64,000 nucleotides of DNA from Nageia nagi (GCA_050084985.1 JBITNC010000001.1:121830001-121894000), one strand, 5' to 3'; shown: positions 36,205-47,149, numbered from the stretch's first letter. The notes: generated by a model from the letters alone, not told the origin. Made by a program: numbers and translations.

Positions 36205-36390
36205 GATCACAAACCATATTATATATGCCCATACATTATCGTTATATACACCCACAATATAATGTATCATATATACACTCATCATATATCTTTAATGTAA
36301 CATTTTTAATGTTTTTCATATACACCCATCATATATCCTTATATATGCCCATAGTATATTTATATATATGCCCATGATATATCTACATGC
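36205..36390 (-). repeat. Small third copy of the atatgcccatgatatat repeat family
   Basis: Six to seven motifs such as atatatgcccata and atacacccatcatatat lie here in the same orientation as the copy at 43.8 kb. Confidence 0.65.
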
Positions 36391-36460
36391 AATCTTAAGT
36401 TGTTTATCTCATGAAAAGATCTTGGTTATAAAAGTAGGAAAACCATTGAAGGGTTCATAA

Positions 36461-36820
36461 GATAGCATGTATGATTTGTATTGCATTATTTTCTAGTTAT
36501 GAATTTAGCATAACCATTGACTTGTAATGGATTATTCATGGTTATGAATGCGACATAACCATTGCAAATTCTAAACTAAATAATATGACAATTAAAATGT
36601 AGGATTTGGGTCCATATTTTTGTATCTCTATTATTCGTAAAATAACATGTATGATTTGTATTGCATTATTTATAGTTATGAATTTGGTAGAACCATTGAA
36701 AGGTTCAAAATTAATGACTTTTAATGTATTATTGGTGGTTATGAATGACTTGTAAACAATATTGCAATTAAAACATAGAATTTGAGCCTAAATTTCTATA
36801 GCTTTATTATTTACAATTGT
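36461..36820. repeat. Tandem duplication, about 180-bp unit
   Basis: The sequence acatgtatgatttgtattgc begins near 36463 and again near 36644. Both copies continue with agttatgaattt, a gtggttatgaatg block and an 'aattaaaa(t/c)(g/a)tag(g/a)atttg' end. Confidence 0.75.
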
Positions 36821-37109
36821 ATAAGAGTTATGAAAATTAGTTCAATATGATGACTATGTGTAAAAAGGGATTTCACAAATATCCCATTAATATATGTAAA
36901 CAATATTTGAAAAAAGAAATGAAACAATATTTACTTTCTAGAGTCATAAACAAATTCAATTATATAGCCATAAACATAGTCAAATATTCATTGTCAATTA
37001 TACATAGCCAAATATACATTGATGTCCCAAATTTTATCATCATAAACACTATGATGGCAAAAATATAGAGAGTTAAATATAAAATGGTTGTATCACAATC
37101 ACAATTATA

Positions 37110-37530
37110 ATTACAAATTCTTATCCAGGACTACACATGGACAATGGAGTGGGAATGAAACATATTTTTCTATTGTGTAGGAAGAAGGCCACATCTAGAA
37201 CATACATGAATGGATCTTTTTCATCTCTAGTCTCTCTAACATCAAAATACATATTGTTGTAGTCATGCTTGTAAAATTTTCTTTATATTTTCCTCCATGA
37301 TTTCCACTACTCTCTATTATTCCCATTCTATGGGATGGTTTCAAATATAGGCGAGTGTTCTCCCTTATATTTTTCTACCTCCATAAGCATTTTATTGTGT
37401 AGAGATGTGTATTGGGGCATTTTGATGGCTTTATATTCAAACCTCTTTATTGTGACTAATTCCCTTATGTCTCCATTGTCCACTCCTAGGGTTATCTTCC
37501 ATAAAATTCAAAATTTGTAAGTTAACCACA
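37110..37530 (-). pseudogene. Decayed coding segment of unknown function
   Basis: The minus frame from about 37500 to 37130 is open but for two or three stops and has strong protein character: TIKRFEYKAIKMPQYTSLHN, MEVEKYKGEHSPIFETIP, FYKHDYNNMYFDVRETRDEK and FLHNRKICFIPTP. I cannot assign a family. Its orientation agrees with the ULP1-like remnant at 38.3 kb, so they may be parts of one transposon (inference). The plus ORF at 37335-37520 is antisense. Confidence 0.35.
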
Positions 37531-37809
37531 TCAAAAGTAAGATAAAGTACACTATACATCAAATCAAGGTAAACAACAATGTACAAATTTGCATATTAGA
37601 AATATTCAAAAAAAACTAAATTAAACAAAACTACATTAATAAAATTTACTATATAGTTTTCATTTACATCAACAAAAGACTTTTTGATTTATGTTGTAAC
37701 CTATTACACATAGAAAACTTTGAGGTAGTAAAATATCCTATGAAGATTTTACATGTGACATTTTGAAATATCACCTGTTGAAATGACTTGTTCCCTTTTT
37801 TTTCTTATT

Positions 37810-38490
37810 TGCTAGAAAGGTACAAGTCCTAGGTGCTTTTTCCATCCAAGAGAAAGCTTAGAGTTATACCAAGCATATCTCTTTCCTTCATTTCTTTTGA
37901 AAATAGGAGTTATCCTTATGGTTGGTCTAGATCTAGATCTAATACCTATTGTCTTCCTAATTCTCCTTTGTTGCCATTCATATATTTGCTTCATCAATTC
38001 CTTGCATGCAGAAGGCCTAAAATAATGTTGTTAGGTTGAGGTTACTAAATTCCTAAAATAGGAGTCAAAAACACATAAAATATTAATGTCAATACCCACC
38101 TATTTTTATCATCCTCCACTTTTGTGAGAGTGAATTCCATTGTCAAATTCTTGGTTAGGTTAACATTACTTAATGCCCCATATTTGAATTCAATGACCCA
38201 TTCATGCACATATTTTTCTATTAAAAATGTAGCAAACTAATCTTTGTAGCACTCCTTAACCTATTTTAATAAAATGTAGTCTTCATCCTCTTTTTTTTTA
38301 CTATTGCCTTCTCCCACACTTCCCTATATTCATCAAACTTCATAACATATCCATGTTTGTAAGTCTCATCCAGTGTATGACTAAGACTATTAAAAATGTA
38401 ACATGCATGTTTCTCAATTGTCAAAACGAAAAAATGATTAGCCCATGCAACTATGTAAATTCTAGAAATTTTTGAAATGACATTCAACGT
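37810..38490 (-). pseudogene. Decayed coding segment, possibly ULP1/C48 peptidase-like from a transposon
   Basis: The minus frame at 38487-38266 reads WANHFFVLTIEKHACYIFNS. It resembles the strand around the catalytic His of ULP1-type cysteine peptidases (H-W/F-x-L-x-V-I then L-D-S-L), but the expected Asp is Asn and no catalytic Cys is visible. A second open segment (37997-37812) is basic (RIRKTIGIRSRSRPTIRITP) and may be a chance frame. Plant CACTA/MULE-type elements often carry a ULP1 domain, which makes the call reasonable but weak. Confidence 0.3.
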
Positions 38491-39031
38491 TTTGTCAATA
38501 TTTTCTATCCTCTAGTATTTTAAACTTTTCCATCACACCCTTTGGCTTAAGTAAGGCCTATTTGGAATACATAAAGTCAATAGCATGGAATTCAAATTAT
38601 TCTCAAGAATAGAATCCAAATTAAAATATGCATCTGGAAGGTTATATTCAAAGGATGGAATATCTTTCAGCCTATTTCATTCTTCACATCCATGTTATAT
38701 CAGTGTATTGAGTTATTTCTAATTAGACAATATACTAGGGTGTTCATATAACCAACCCATGAGGAGTACACAATAAATTGAAAAAGCACCTACCCCCCCC
38801 CACCAACTTATTGGTCTGTTGAAGAAAAATATATTTGAGATTTTAGAACAAGTTAGTCATTCAAGTTTGATAAACAAAAATTCTTTCATGTGGCCATAAC
38901 AATGCCACTAAATTGACCATAGTCTTCCTCTACATGTAATTCCTCATTTTCATGTTGTTATGCATGAAAAAAAAAAATAGAATGCCCTTAAACTTAAATA
39001 AACTTGTTAAAAAAATATGTATAACATTACA
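38491..39031. other. Spacer with weak minus-strand coding character
   Basis: The minus strand at about 38750-38530 has fragments like GWLYEHPSIL and MLLTLCIPNRPYL that may extend the ULP1-like remnant. Nothing definite. Confidence 0.3.
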
Positions 39032-39310
39032 TGGCTTGTTAAGATCCTGATGTGTGGATTCACTAACAGGTCGACCTTTTGGTGTAACGGTTCATAACAT
39101 TTGGTATCAGAGCAGGCCCACATGTCCCAAGTTTGAATCCTCGAAAAGGGCTACTGTGGAAAGGGCTACCTAGAGAAGACTAGAGTGAGAGCTACCACAA
39201 GTGAGAGCCATCGAGGACATTGGATGCAGAGCATGGTGGAATGTTAAGATCTTGGATGTGTGGATTCACTAACAGGTCGACCTTTTGGTGTAACGGTTCA
39301 TAATATGGCT
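39032..39310 (+). mobile_element. Complete TRIM/SMART-type miniature LTR retroelement (269 bp) with perfect target duplication
   Basis: A 63-bp direct terminal repeat (39037-39099, TGTTAAGATCC...TTCATAACA) recurs as 64 bp at 39242-39305 (TGTTAAGATCT...TTCATAATA), about 95% identical. A perfect initiator-Met primer binding site, TGGTATCAGAGC, starts 2 bp after the left repeat (39102-39113). A purine-rich stretch (gcagagcatggtggaa) ends at the right repeat. TGGCT flanks the element exactly at 39032-39036 and 39306-39310. It has no coding capacity and must have used another element's enzymes. It is richer in G+C and CpG than its surroundings, which with the high LTR identity suggests it is younger than them. 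Confidence 0.93.
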
Positions 39311-39344
39311 ATGTAAAGGCTTCCCTTAAATGTTGTTAAGCATA

Positions 39345-40375
39345 GATGGACATAGTTTTGTGCTTGTAATGATCATAGGATATGCACAACATGGGTTTTT
39401 AGAAAAGGCCCTAAATACTTGGAAGCATAGAGAAGGAATATAGATTATTTTATAAGATACATGATGCAAACATAGATTCATGTGTGCAATGATCAAAGGA
39501 TATGCACAAAAAGGGTTTTTAGAAAAGGGCCTACATACTTGTAAGTAGATATAATTTCAAGTGTAAAAATTGACTCTACAACCTTTACCAACATTATTCA
39601 AGCATGTGTCACTAAAGAAAGCTTTGGAAGAAGGTATGGGCATCCATCAAAGAGTAGTTTGAAATTTTTTTTCATGGAATGTTGAGGTTGTTTGAAAACA
39701 ATTTATAAACATAGTTTCTTGGTGTAAAATGATCATAAGATATACAAGATATACACAACATGGGTTTTCAAAAAAGGCACTACATACTTGCAATTATCAA
39801 GTGTAAAACCTAACTCTATGACCTTATCAACATTCTTCAGGCATGTGCTACCAAACTAATTTGTGGAAAAAGGTATGGGCATCCATCAAAGAGTAGTTTG
39901 ATAGAATGCATGATGTAGATTCACTTTTGTGATGTTCAATGATCACAAGATATGCACAACATGGGTTTTTAGAAAAGACTTACATACTTGTAGATATATG
40001 TAATTCTCAAGTGTAAAACCCAACTCTACAATCTTGCTAGCATTCTTTAGGCATGTGCTACCAAAGCAAGTTTTCAAAAAAGGTATGGCCATTCATCAAA
40101 GAGTACTTTAATATAATGCATGATGCAAACATAGTTTCATGGTGTGCAATGATCATAGGATATGAACAATATGGGTTTTAGAAGAAGGCCCTAAATACTT
40201 ATAGGCATATGTAATTATTAATTTTACAACCTAACTTTGCAACCTTGGTAGCTTTCTTCAGGCATGTGCCACCAAAGGGAGCTATGAAAAAGGTATGTAA
40301 ATCCATCAAAAAGTACTTTGATATTAGGATATGGACATGGGTTTTTATAAAAGGGCCTATAATAGTGTAATGTTT
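39345..40375 (+). pseudogene. Tandemly amplified PPR gene fragment, five to six copies
   Basis: PPR proteins bind organelle RNA. Here a short PPR piece recurs: atgatcataggatatgcaca-type blocks begin at about 39369, 39489, 39729, 39939, 40149 and a weak one at 40326, mostly 210-240 bp apart. Translated, a unit reads VSWCAMIIGYAQHGF (the start of a PPR helix pair), then KPNSMTLSTFF and GKGMGIHQRVV-like sequence (end of the following motif), before the next copy begins. In ordinary PLS-type PPR genes about 35 further residues (the DMYAKCG and VFDKM part) separate HQRVV from the next VSW. They are missing in every copy, so the deletion preceded amplification. Frames differ between blocks; not functional. 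Confidence 0.75.
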
Positions 40376-40429
40376 GCAAAACATATATACAAACATGAAA
40401 AATATTCCCTAAGATAGTATGAAGAATAC

Positions 40430-40910
40430 CTATACTATGTCATGTGTGGCATCCTATGTTGCCTATATAATGGGCTAGGTCTACTTTGTAGCATCTACAA
40501 CATGTTCTAGGAACCCTACTTCTTCATGACCTTATCATTCATTTAAATCCTAATTCTTATCCATTCCTTTATTTGCATCCTTATTTTACTCCATTTCTTT
40601 AGGCATGTTATCCTATATCATAAAGAAAATGATGCATTGGTGAACATTACTTTCAAAATGTTTAAATCAACTTTGACTAAATTATGGTATTTTTGTAATG
40701 AAGAATAATGTTCTATGCCATTTGTGGCATATTTTGTGGACTATGTAATGTGTTGGGTTCACATTTTTAGCATCTACAACATGTCATTCTTGGAACCATA
40801 CCCCTTCAAACCTTATCCTTCATTTACATCCTCTTTCTACTCCATTAATTTATGCATATTATCATATATCATAATCAAAATGATGAAATTAAAATTTAAT
40901 TAAAAAACAT
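40430..40910. repeat. Direct repeat pair, about 210-bp units
   Basis: Copy 1 (about 40436-40660) and copy 2 (about 40705-40905) share tagcatctacaacatgt, ggaacc, tcatttacatcc or tcatttaaatcc, tactccatt and tcatatatcataa in the same order. Confidence 0.75.
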
Positions 40911-40929
40911 ACTTCTTATTAAATGAACA

Positions 40930-42236
40930 ATAAACATTAAATATAAAAGTAGGAATGATTATACCTATTGGGTTATAATAGGAGGTTGGAAATCAAGTTG
41001 CATTGATTTAGTTTCTCATAACACAAAGCCCTAAATAGATTCTACCAAAGTAGTAGGATCCTCAATGGGTATGGGTAGCATGTAACCACTAAAATTACAT
41101 GACTTCACCTCTATGGAAATATTCCCCTCTCCGATAGTGCTAGCATGGCATTTTCTAGGAAGATCATCATTGTGCACATTGGTAGAACCCATTACATTAC
41201 AAAGAGGGTCAAAAATATGGATCTTTTGATCCTTTTTGGTAGTAAATTATCCATCATTTATACATTCCTATACTTGTGGACTAGCATTTTCCTACATGAG
41301 AAATGAAGTTAACATTTAATTAAAAAACATAATTATTATGAAACACAAATATCATTAATTACAAAACATTTTATAAAATTTATGAATGACTATACTTGTT
41401 GGGTTATAATAAATTGTTGATATTTAGGTTGTAATAAGTTAGTTTCCCATAATACAAGGCCCTAAAGAGCTTCTCCCAATGATGTAGAATCCCATTAAGT
41501 ATGTGTAGCTTGTAACCATTAATAGTAACTATTGTCACATCTATTGAAACATGCCCCTCACTAATAGTGGTACAATGGCATGTGCCAACAAGATTATCAT
41601 TATGCACATTACCAAACCCCACTATATTACCAAGAGGATTAAGGAGATGCACCTTTTGAGCCTTTTTTGTGGAAAATGGACCACTATTTTTATGTCCTAC
41701 TTGATGTCAAACAATTCTTTAGAGACCCTTAACTGAATATAAAAATATAGATTTTAGTTCAAATTAAATTACAACAAATTGGAGTTACCTGATCATTCAC
41801 CTCATGATCAACATTAACCTCATCATCAACATTCACCCCATCATCAATATTCACCTCATCACCAACATCTCTATAATGCTTACTATCAAATTTTCTTAGC
41901 ATCCCCTTATTTATATCCTACCCATCTGGTATATATTAGTTTAGTTATAAGATGATGGTTTTTTAATGCCATTAGTCAGCCTCCTACCTCTGAAAATGAT
42001 GGTGTACCTTTATGATCTTAGCTCCTATGCTATTCTAACCTCTAGTTATCATGCTTTCAAACACCATTAATCAAATCATAATTCCCAAGAAGGAAAAAAT
42101 ATTTAATTTTATCACCCTTCCTGGTAGCTATCCATTCTCCCATATTAGAATCTACAAAGACCTCTCTATAATTAGGTACCCAATGCAAGCTCCTAAAATC
42201 TTCCCCATAAATTTATATGGTGTGTTCCTAAAATAA
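40930..42236 (-). pseudogene. Decayed transposon-type coding region with internal duplication and acidic repeats
   Basis: Read on the minus strand: about 42220-42060 carries GKILGACIGYLIIERSL and RVIKLNIFSFLGIMI. Then 41866-41794 encodes four VNVDDE-type hexapeptides (18-bp repeats). Next come two diverged copies of one module, at about 41700-41380 and 41300-40950. The first contains LLNPLGNIVGFGNVHNDNLV and SEGHVSIDVTIVTINGYKLH; the second contains MGSTNVHNDDLPRKCHASTI and the matching GEGNISIEV. The layout resembles plant CACTA proteins of the Transposase_24/ULP1 kind, where an N-terminal helix domain, an acidic linker and a 'PIP...TTLxEAIG' module occur, but this identification is tentative. 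Stops occur in every part. Confidence 0.4.
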
Positions 42237-42479
42237 AAAACAAAATATCAACATATACTTGTACTGCCTACATAAAATAATAAAAATAAAATGTGTATTA
42301 TTTGGCACATATCATCATGGGCAAGAAGATTTCTACAACATACTTCTAAATTATGAGTGTAACTTCCCTAAAATTAAAAAAAATGATACATATTCAAAGT
42401 ATGAACTTGAAACAAGGTTTATCAATACATTAAATACTAAGTAAAAGTATTCTTATGTCACATGTTATAGTTTTCAATT

Positions 42480-43005
42480 ACCTAGTAGACATGATTCAAA
42501 GATAGTTTCATGGAATGCAATGATTTGAGGATATGCAATTCAAGGATGCATACATCAAGGATGCCCTTAAACTCTTTCATATTATGGAGCACTTGAGTAA
42601 GCTATAAAATTTAGTTGAAAATGAAAGTATGTTTTTCCTAGGTGCTTTTACATTACATAAGAATGTAAGAATTAGGGCATTTATGATAGCATTCTTTAAT
42701 TTGGTGGAGAATAAATATGCTTCATCTTATGTTACTTATTTCAATTTGTTATGTAGAAGTGGGATATTGGGATGATGATGAACAAGTAACAACATTGATG
42801 AAATATTAAGGAATCAAAAAGACACATGGATGTAGTTGGATTGAAGTTCAATCAAGGGTAAATGGAGTAAGATTGATGAATCTAAAAGATAGCTAGTTGT
42901 AGTTGGATTTAAGTTCACAAGAGGCTAATGGAGTAAGGAAATTGATGAGAGATTGAGGAATCAAAAGAAACTTGGTTTTAGTTTAATCAAAGTTAACTAT
43001 AGATG
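42480..43005 (+). pseudogene. PPR gene remnant (C-terminal repeats and E-domain pieces)
   Basis: The first part reads SKIVSWNAMIxGYAIQG, the conserved start of a PPR motif. After frame breaks, NLVENKYASSYV and, at about 42795-42880, GIKKTHGCSWIEVQSRVNGV are E-domain signatures. A second, diverged copy of the end of this block (KLMRDxGIKRN) follows at about 42935-42980, suggesting a local duplication. Non-functional. Confidence 0.7.
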
Positions 43006-43784
43006 AATCTCAACATTATTAATTTTGTTTTTCCAAAATTAAAAAAAAAATGCTTGAAACTAGGAAATGTTTAACAGGTTTTATAAATACATCAAATACT
43101 AATTAAAAGAGTATTTAATTTACATGTATTTGTTAATCTTGTAAGAAATATGGTCCAAAATTAAAAAAAAAAAAACTTACTATGAATTTGCATAGTTATT
43201 ACAAATAACAAAGAAACTATTGAACAATACATTATCAAACAATTTATATAGTGGAAAATGTGGGAAATTAGTAAAATTACCCTAAACCCTACACATTATC
43301 AAACAATGCCCCAAATTGGGAAATTTGAAATAGGGTTTGTTATTAAATTGAATAATCTTTAAAAGTATATTTCTATTATAAGTAAATCATAAGAAAAATC
43401 CTAACCAAAAAACCTTATGTAGAGAATCGATGAGGAAAAATCATAAATAAATGAATTTAATAGGAATTTATACTAGGATGGTCACCATGCACCTACTGGT
43501 AGAAAGCTCCATGTAGCAACACCATATAGAATGCTCTATAATTTCATAATATGTAGTTAGGTTTTTTAGTTTATGAATAAAAAAAAAATAAACAAATGAT
43601 AAAAGCATACAAAGAAAAAAAATTATACAAGGGGTATGAGCATACAAGTACAAGTATGAGGGATCATTTTGGTAGTACCGTACAACTGGCCTACAAATGT
43701 TTCAAGGTGGGATCATCTTCTTTTGTTTCAAATGTCCAAGAAAATAGGAATGGTGGATACACCCCAAAATTTTAACTTTGTATT
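43006..43784. other. Spacer, no gene recognised
   Basis: AT-rich, with A-runs at 43032 and 43163. The open minus frame 43468-43653 has no domain. Confidence 0.4.
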
Positions 43785-44410
43785 TATAATTTTTGTTATA
43801 CACACATGATATGTTTGCTCCATGCCCATAATCTAACTGATATATGCCCATAATATATCTCATCCAAAAATTTCAAAAATTTATCTTCTTATTTCTCAAT
43901 ATATGCCCATAATATAATTGCTATACACCCATATTATATATCATCCAAAAATTCCAACATTTTTCATTTGTATTTCTTAATATATGCCCATAATATATCT
44001 ATTTTCAAAATTTTAATTTTTTTCATGTTTATTGCTATATGCCCATGATATATGTAGGCCACAAGTTCCAAATTTTTCCATGTTCTCACTATATGCCCAT
44101 GATATAAGTTTGATATACATCCATGATATATCTCATTGGAGTGGCAAAGTTTTTTGATACCTCTCAACATATGCCCATGATATAGCTTCTATATACACCC
44201 ATGATATATTTAGATGTGGTGATGAAGTCATAAGGTAGCCAGGTGGTGAAATTTGATATATTCCCATAATATTAGTTTTGATATATGCCCATAATATATC
44301 AAAGTGGAATGACAAAATTGGGTAGAGGTGGAGATGGTGGAACTAATATATGCCTAACATTATTTTTGATATATTCCCATGATATATGTGTGAATTTGGT
44401 TAGAGGATAG
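43785..44410 (-). repeat. Repeat family copy 2, inverted relative to 27.7 kb
   Basis: About 17 motifs of the type atatgcccatgatatat spaced by 20-60 bp. The reverse complement aligns with 27731-28445 block by block, including ggaagagcctatcc at the outer end (44405-44418). The two arms are about 15.3 kb apart. Confidence 0.8.
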
Positions 44411-44559
44411 GCTCTTCCCTTTCCATGTGCCTACTTTGTACATATATAAATGTTGCATGCCATGAAAGTGACTACATCATGTATCTTTTCCCTTTCAATG
44501 TATCCATTTTATTCATTTCCTTAAATTCCATGATACTATATCTACATCATTAAAAGCCA

Positions 44560-45000
44560 TCACTCCAAAGTTGACGTATCCAAATCTAAGCTCACCTTTC
44601 CTAGTATGAAATATTCAAGTGCCAAGTACCTAAATGTCTATGCATCCATGATGGTATGAAAAGCTTCTTGATCACATTCCACCATTTTTACCAATCCAAA
44701 AGCCCCCACCTTTGTAGTAAAACTAGAATCCATCATCACATTGTTCGATATGATGTCCTTGTACACCACATGTTGATCCCACTCCTCTTGAAGATAGACC
44801 AAAGTGAAGCCACTTCATAGATAATTATATATCTCTTATTTTAACTCAAATGAGTTGTACTATTTTGCTTCATAAATAAATTCTTATCTAGGCTTCCATT
44901 TGGGAGTAACTCATAGGAAAGAAGAAGCTTATCCTTTTCGTGGCACCATCTGAGGAGCTGCATAAGGTTACAATGTCTAAGCTTGCTGATGATGGTGACC
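44560..45000 (-). pseudogene. L-type lectin receptor-like kinase fragment, catalytically dead
   Basis: Part of the cytoplasmic kinase domain of a LecRK-type receptor. The minus strand from about 44995 reads VTIISKLRHCNLMQLLRWCH, then EKDKLLLSYELLPNGSLDKN (helix C to hinge and helix D). After a frame break, QEEWDQHVVYKDIISNNVMM is the catalytic loop, with HRD changed to YKD and the catalytic Lys (HRDxKxxN) to Ile. Next comes KVGAFGLVKM, where DFG is AFG, then the segment before the APE-like motif (FRYLALEYFILGKVSLD, ALE for APE). The lectin domain, membrane segment and kinase P-loop are absent. At least two frame changes. Family call is firm for kinase and good for L-type lectin RLK. Confidence 0.82.
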
Positions 45001-45059
45001 TATGAAACTATGTCAAATAATTAATGGGTCCAAAAAAAGTTTCAACTACTCCTTCATGA

Positions 45060-45880
45060 ATATCTACCACTGCAATCATAACTACAACATTTGATGCAAA
45101 ACCATTTTCAACTACTTTGATTGATGTTGATAGATTCTTCTAGAGATCCCATCTTGTTAAATAATTTGCATTCCTTCAAATGAATCATTGATTTATTTTG
45201 TGAAAGAAATCATCTTCGCATTCATGTCATTGTGTACAAATATATATTAGCATAGGTAAACATATAAATAGGAATAGTTGGGCATAATACAACCTCTAGC
45301 TTCTTCTCTTTTGAAGGCCATGGTATTTTGTTGATATGAATGGTGCTCTCTCACAATTCTATCAAGATGGGAGTTGAATGATGCAATGCAAGTTTTCATT
45401 ACTACTAATACATATGAATACTACTCTCTACACTATTCAACATAGGGTTAACTAGTACAAATGTGCAACCAATAATTCCAATAATGCTCTTTCTAGGTAA
45501 AGCTCCTTCATTTGATCATCAATCACATTAAACTTAAATTTTACCACTCTATGAATAAATTTTTGCAAAACAAACTTATCCACTTATAATCAATAGTGCA
45601 TATCCATGATCATTGCAATCCATGAGTGGGTTCTTCCATAATATGCAATATAATTTTAATGTATTTCCTCAAAAAAATCTCAACAACCTCATGAAATGCA
45701 TTTTGTACATACCCTACAATCAATACATTTAGATACTTAGCATAAATGTCTTCTAAAACAAGGACAACATATATAAGAAATTTGAAATCTTTGATGAATA
45801 ATATAGCCCATTGTAAATCCTTTGCTAATACATTCTACCACAAGCATATACAATATTGTCACACTTTTTGGAGAAGGGTG
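45060..45880 (-). pseudogene. PPR gene remnant
   Basis: On the minus strand one frame reads PSPKSVTILYMLVVECISKG followed by FTMGYIIHQRF. This is a degenerate form of the usual PPR end 'KPxxxTFxSVLxACxxxGxLExGxxIH'. A second frame shortly after gives EDIYAKYLNVLIVGYVQNAF and HEVVEIF, the next PPR motif. Further left (about 45130-45080) VVENGFASNVVVMIAVVDIH fits another motif of the same kind. Frames break repeatedly. It adjoins the kinase fragment in the same orientation, but the two are not one gene. Confidence 0.6.
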
Positions 45881-46149
45881 TATATATGTCTATGCTGAAT
45901 TACCAATTCATTACAAGCAAAAATGAAAAAGTAAATATACTATCCATAGTACAACACTCCTCATCGAATGTTGAAGAGCTAGAGATAGACACAAAGGAAC
46001 CTAGGAGCTTGCCTCATTGCCATCTATTGTACATACACATGTGCCCTTTCCTTCCCCACAAAGCTTTACATTCAAAATTTTAAAATTTAGCATTCTATTG
46101 GCTATGAAAAAGATCCAACCCACTTGTCTACATATTTATGAAATTCTCA

Positions 46150-46455
46150 CACTTCGAGTATTTAATAAAAAACTATTAATAATAACAAAAATAATTAAAA
46201 TAATAATAATAATAAAATGATATTAATATAAATAATAATAATAATAATTTAAATAATAATAAATGAGTATAAAATTAATTAATAATAACAATAATATTAT
46301 TAATAATAAAATAATAACATGATAATAATAAAAATTATATAGGAAAATAATTAAAAATAATAATAAAAAGTAAAATAACAAAAAAATTAACAATAATAAT
46401 TAGAAAAACAACAACAACAACAATAACAATAATAAAAATAAAAATAATAAAAAAG
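46150..46455. repeat. AT-rich low-complexity tract, (AAT)n-like
   Basis: Almost continuous aataataat/attaataa with interspersed aac units (aacaacaacaac near 46410). Confidence 0.85.
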
Positions 46456-47140
46456 ACATGCAATTCATGGCTACAAAAGGGATGCTCTTAAACTATTTGA
46501 TCTTATGAAGGAATTGGGAACCAAATCTAAAAGCATAAACTTTGTAAGTGTTCTGCTTCCATGTAACCATACAAGTCTAGTGGATGAAGATTGTAAATAG
46601 TTTAATAGCTTGAGTCACTCTTATTACATTATTCTTGGGATGAATCATTATACATTCATTCTTGACTTTATTGGTCATTAAAGCTATCTAGAGGAAGGTT
46701 TGAACTTCATAATCAATATCTCATTAAACCTAAATCAATAGTGTAGATGTGTTTACTTACATCTTATAGATCACATAAGAAGGTAGGAATAGAGGAATTT
46801 GTGGTGATAATCCTTTTTTGTTAGAACCTAAATATGCTTCATATTTATATTCTTTTTTCCTAATATTTATATTGAAATAGGAAGTTGGATGATGTTCAAA
46901 GACTAATGACATCAATGAAAGATAGAGGAATTAAGAAGAATCCTAGATGTAGTTGAATTGAAGTTAATAAAAGGGTACATGCTTTTCTTGTAGGAGATAA
47001 ATCACACCCACAAACAAAAAAGATATTTCTAAAATTGGATAACTTATCAAGTGAGATGAAGGCAATGGCATATATTCCAAATACAATAGCTATATTTTGA
47101 GATATAGAGGCTGACAATAAAGAATTTCTTCTACACTAAC
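46456..47140 (+). pseudogene. PPR gene remnant with E/E+ domain
   Basis: The best-preserved PPR piece. The plus strand reads GYKRDALKLFDLMKELGTKS, SINFVSVLLPCNHTSLVDED, then INISLKPKSIV (46456-46750), the last PPR repeats. After a break, at about 46870-47100, comes KLDDVQRLMTSMKDRGIKKN, followed by IEVNKRVHAFLVGDKSHPQT and LSSEMKAMAYIPNT, the E and E+ domains that precede a DYW deaminase. The sequence ends near 47140 in NKEFLL without the DYW domain. Stops, frameshifts and a gap of about 100 bp with no PPR similarity (about 46760-46865) make it a pseudogene. The minus ORF 46896-47117 is antisense. Confidence 0.85.
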
Positions 47141-47149
47141 ATACAAAGA

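Noticed and set aside
46017-46220. Open frame rich in Ile/Lys
   Set aside because: Runs into the (AAT)n tract; the composition is that of low-complexity DNA.
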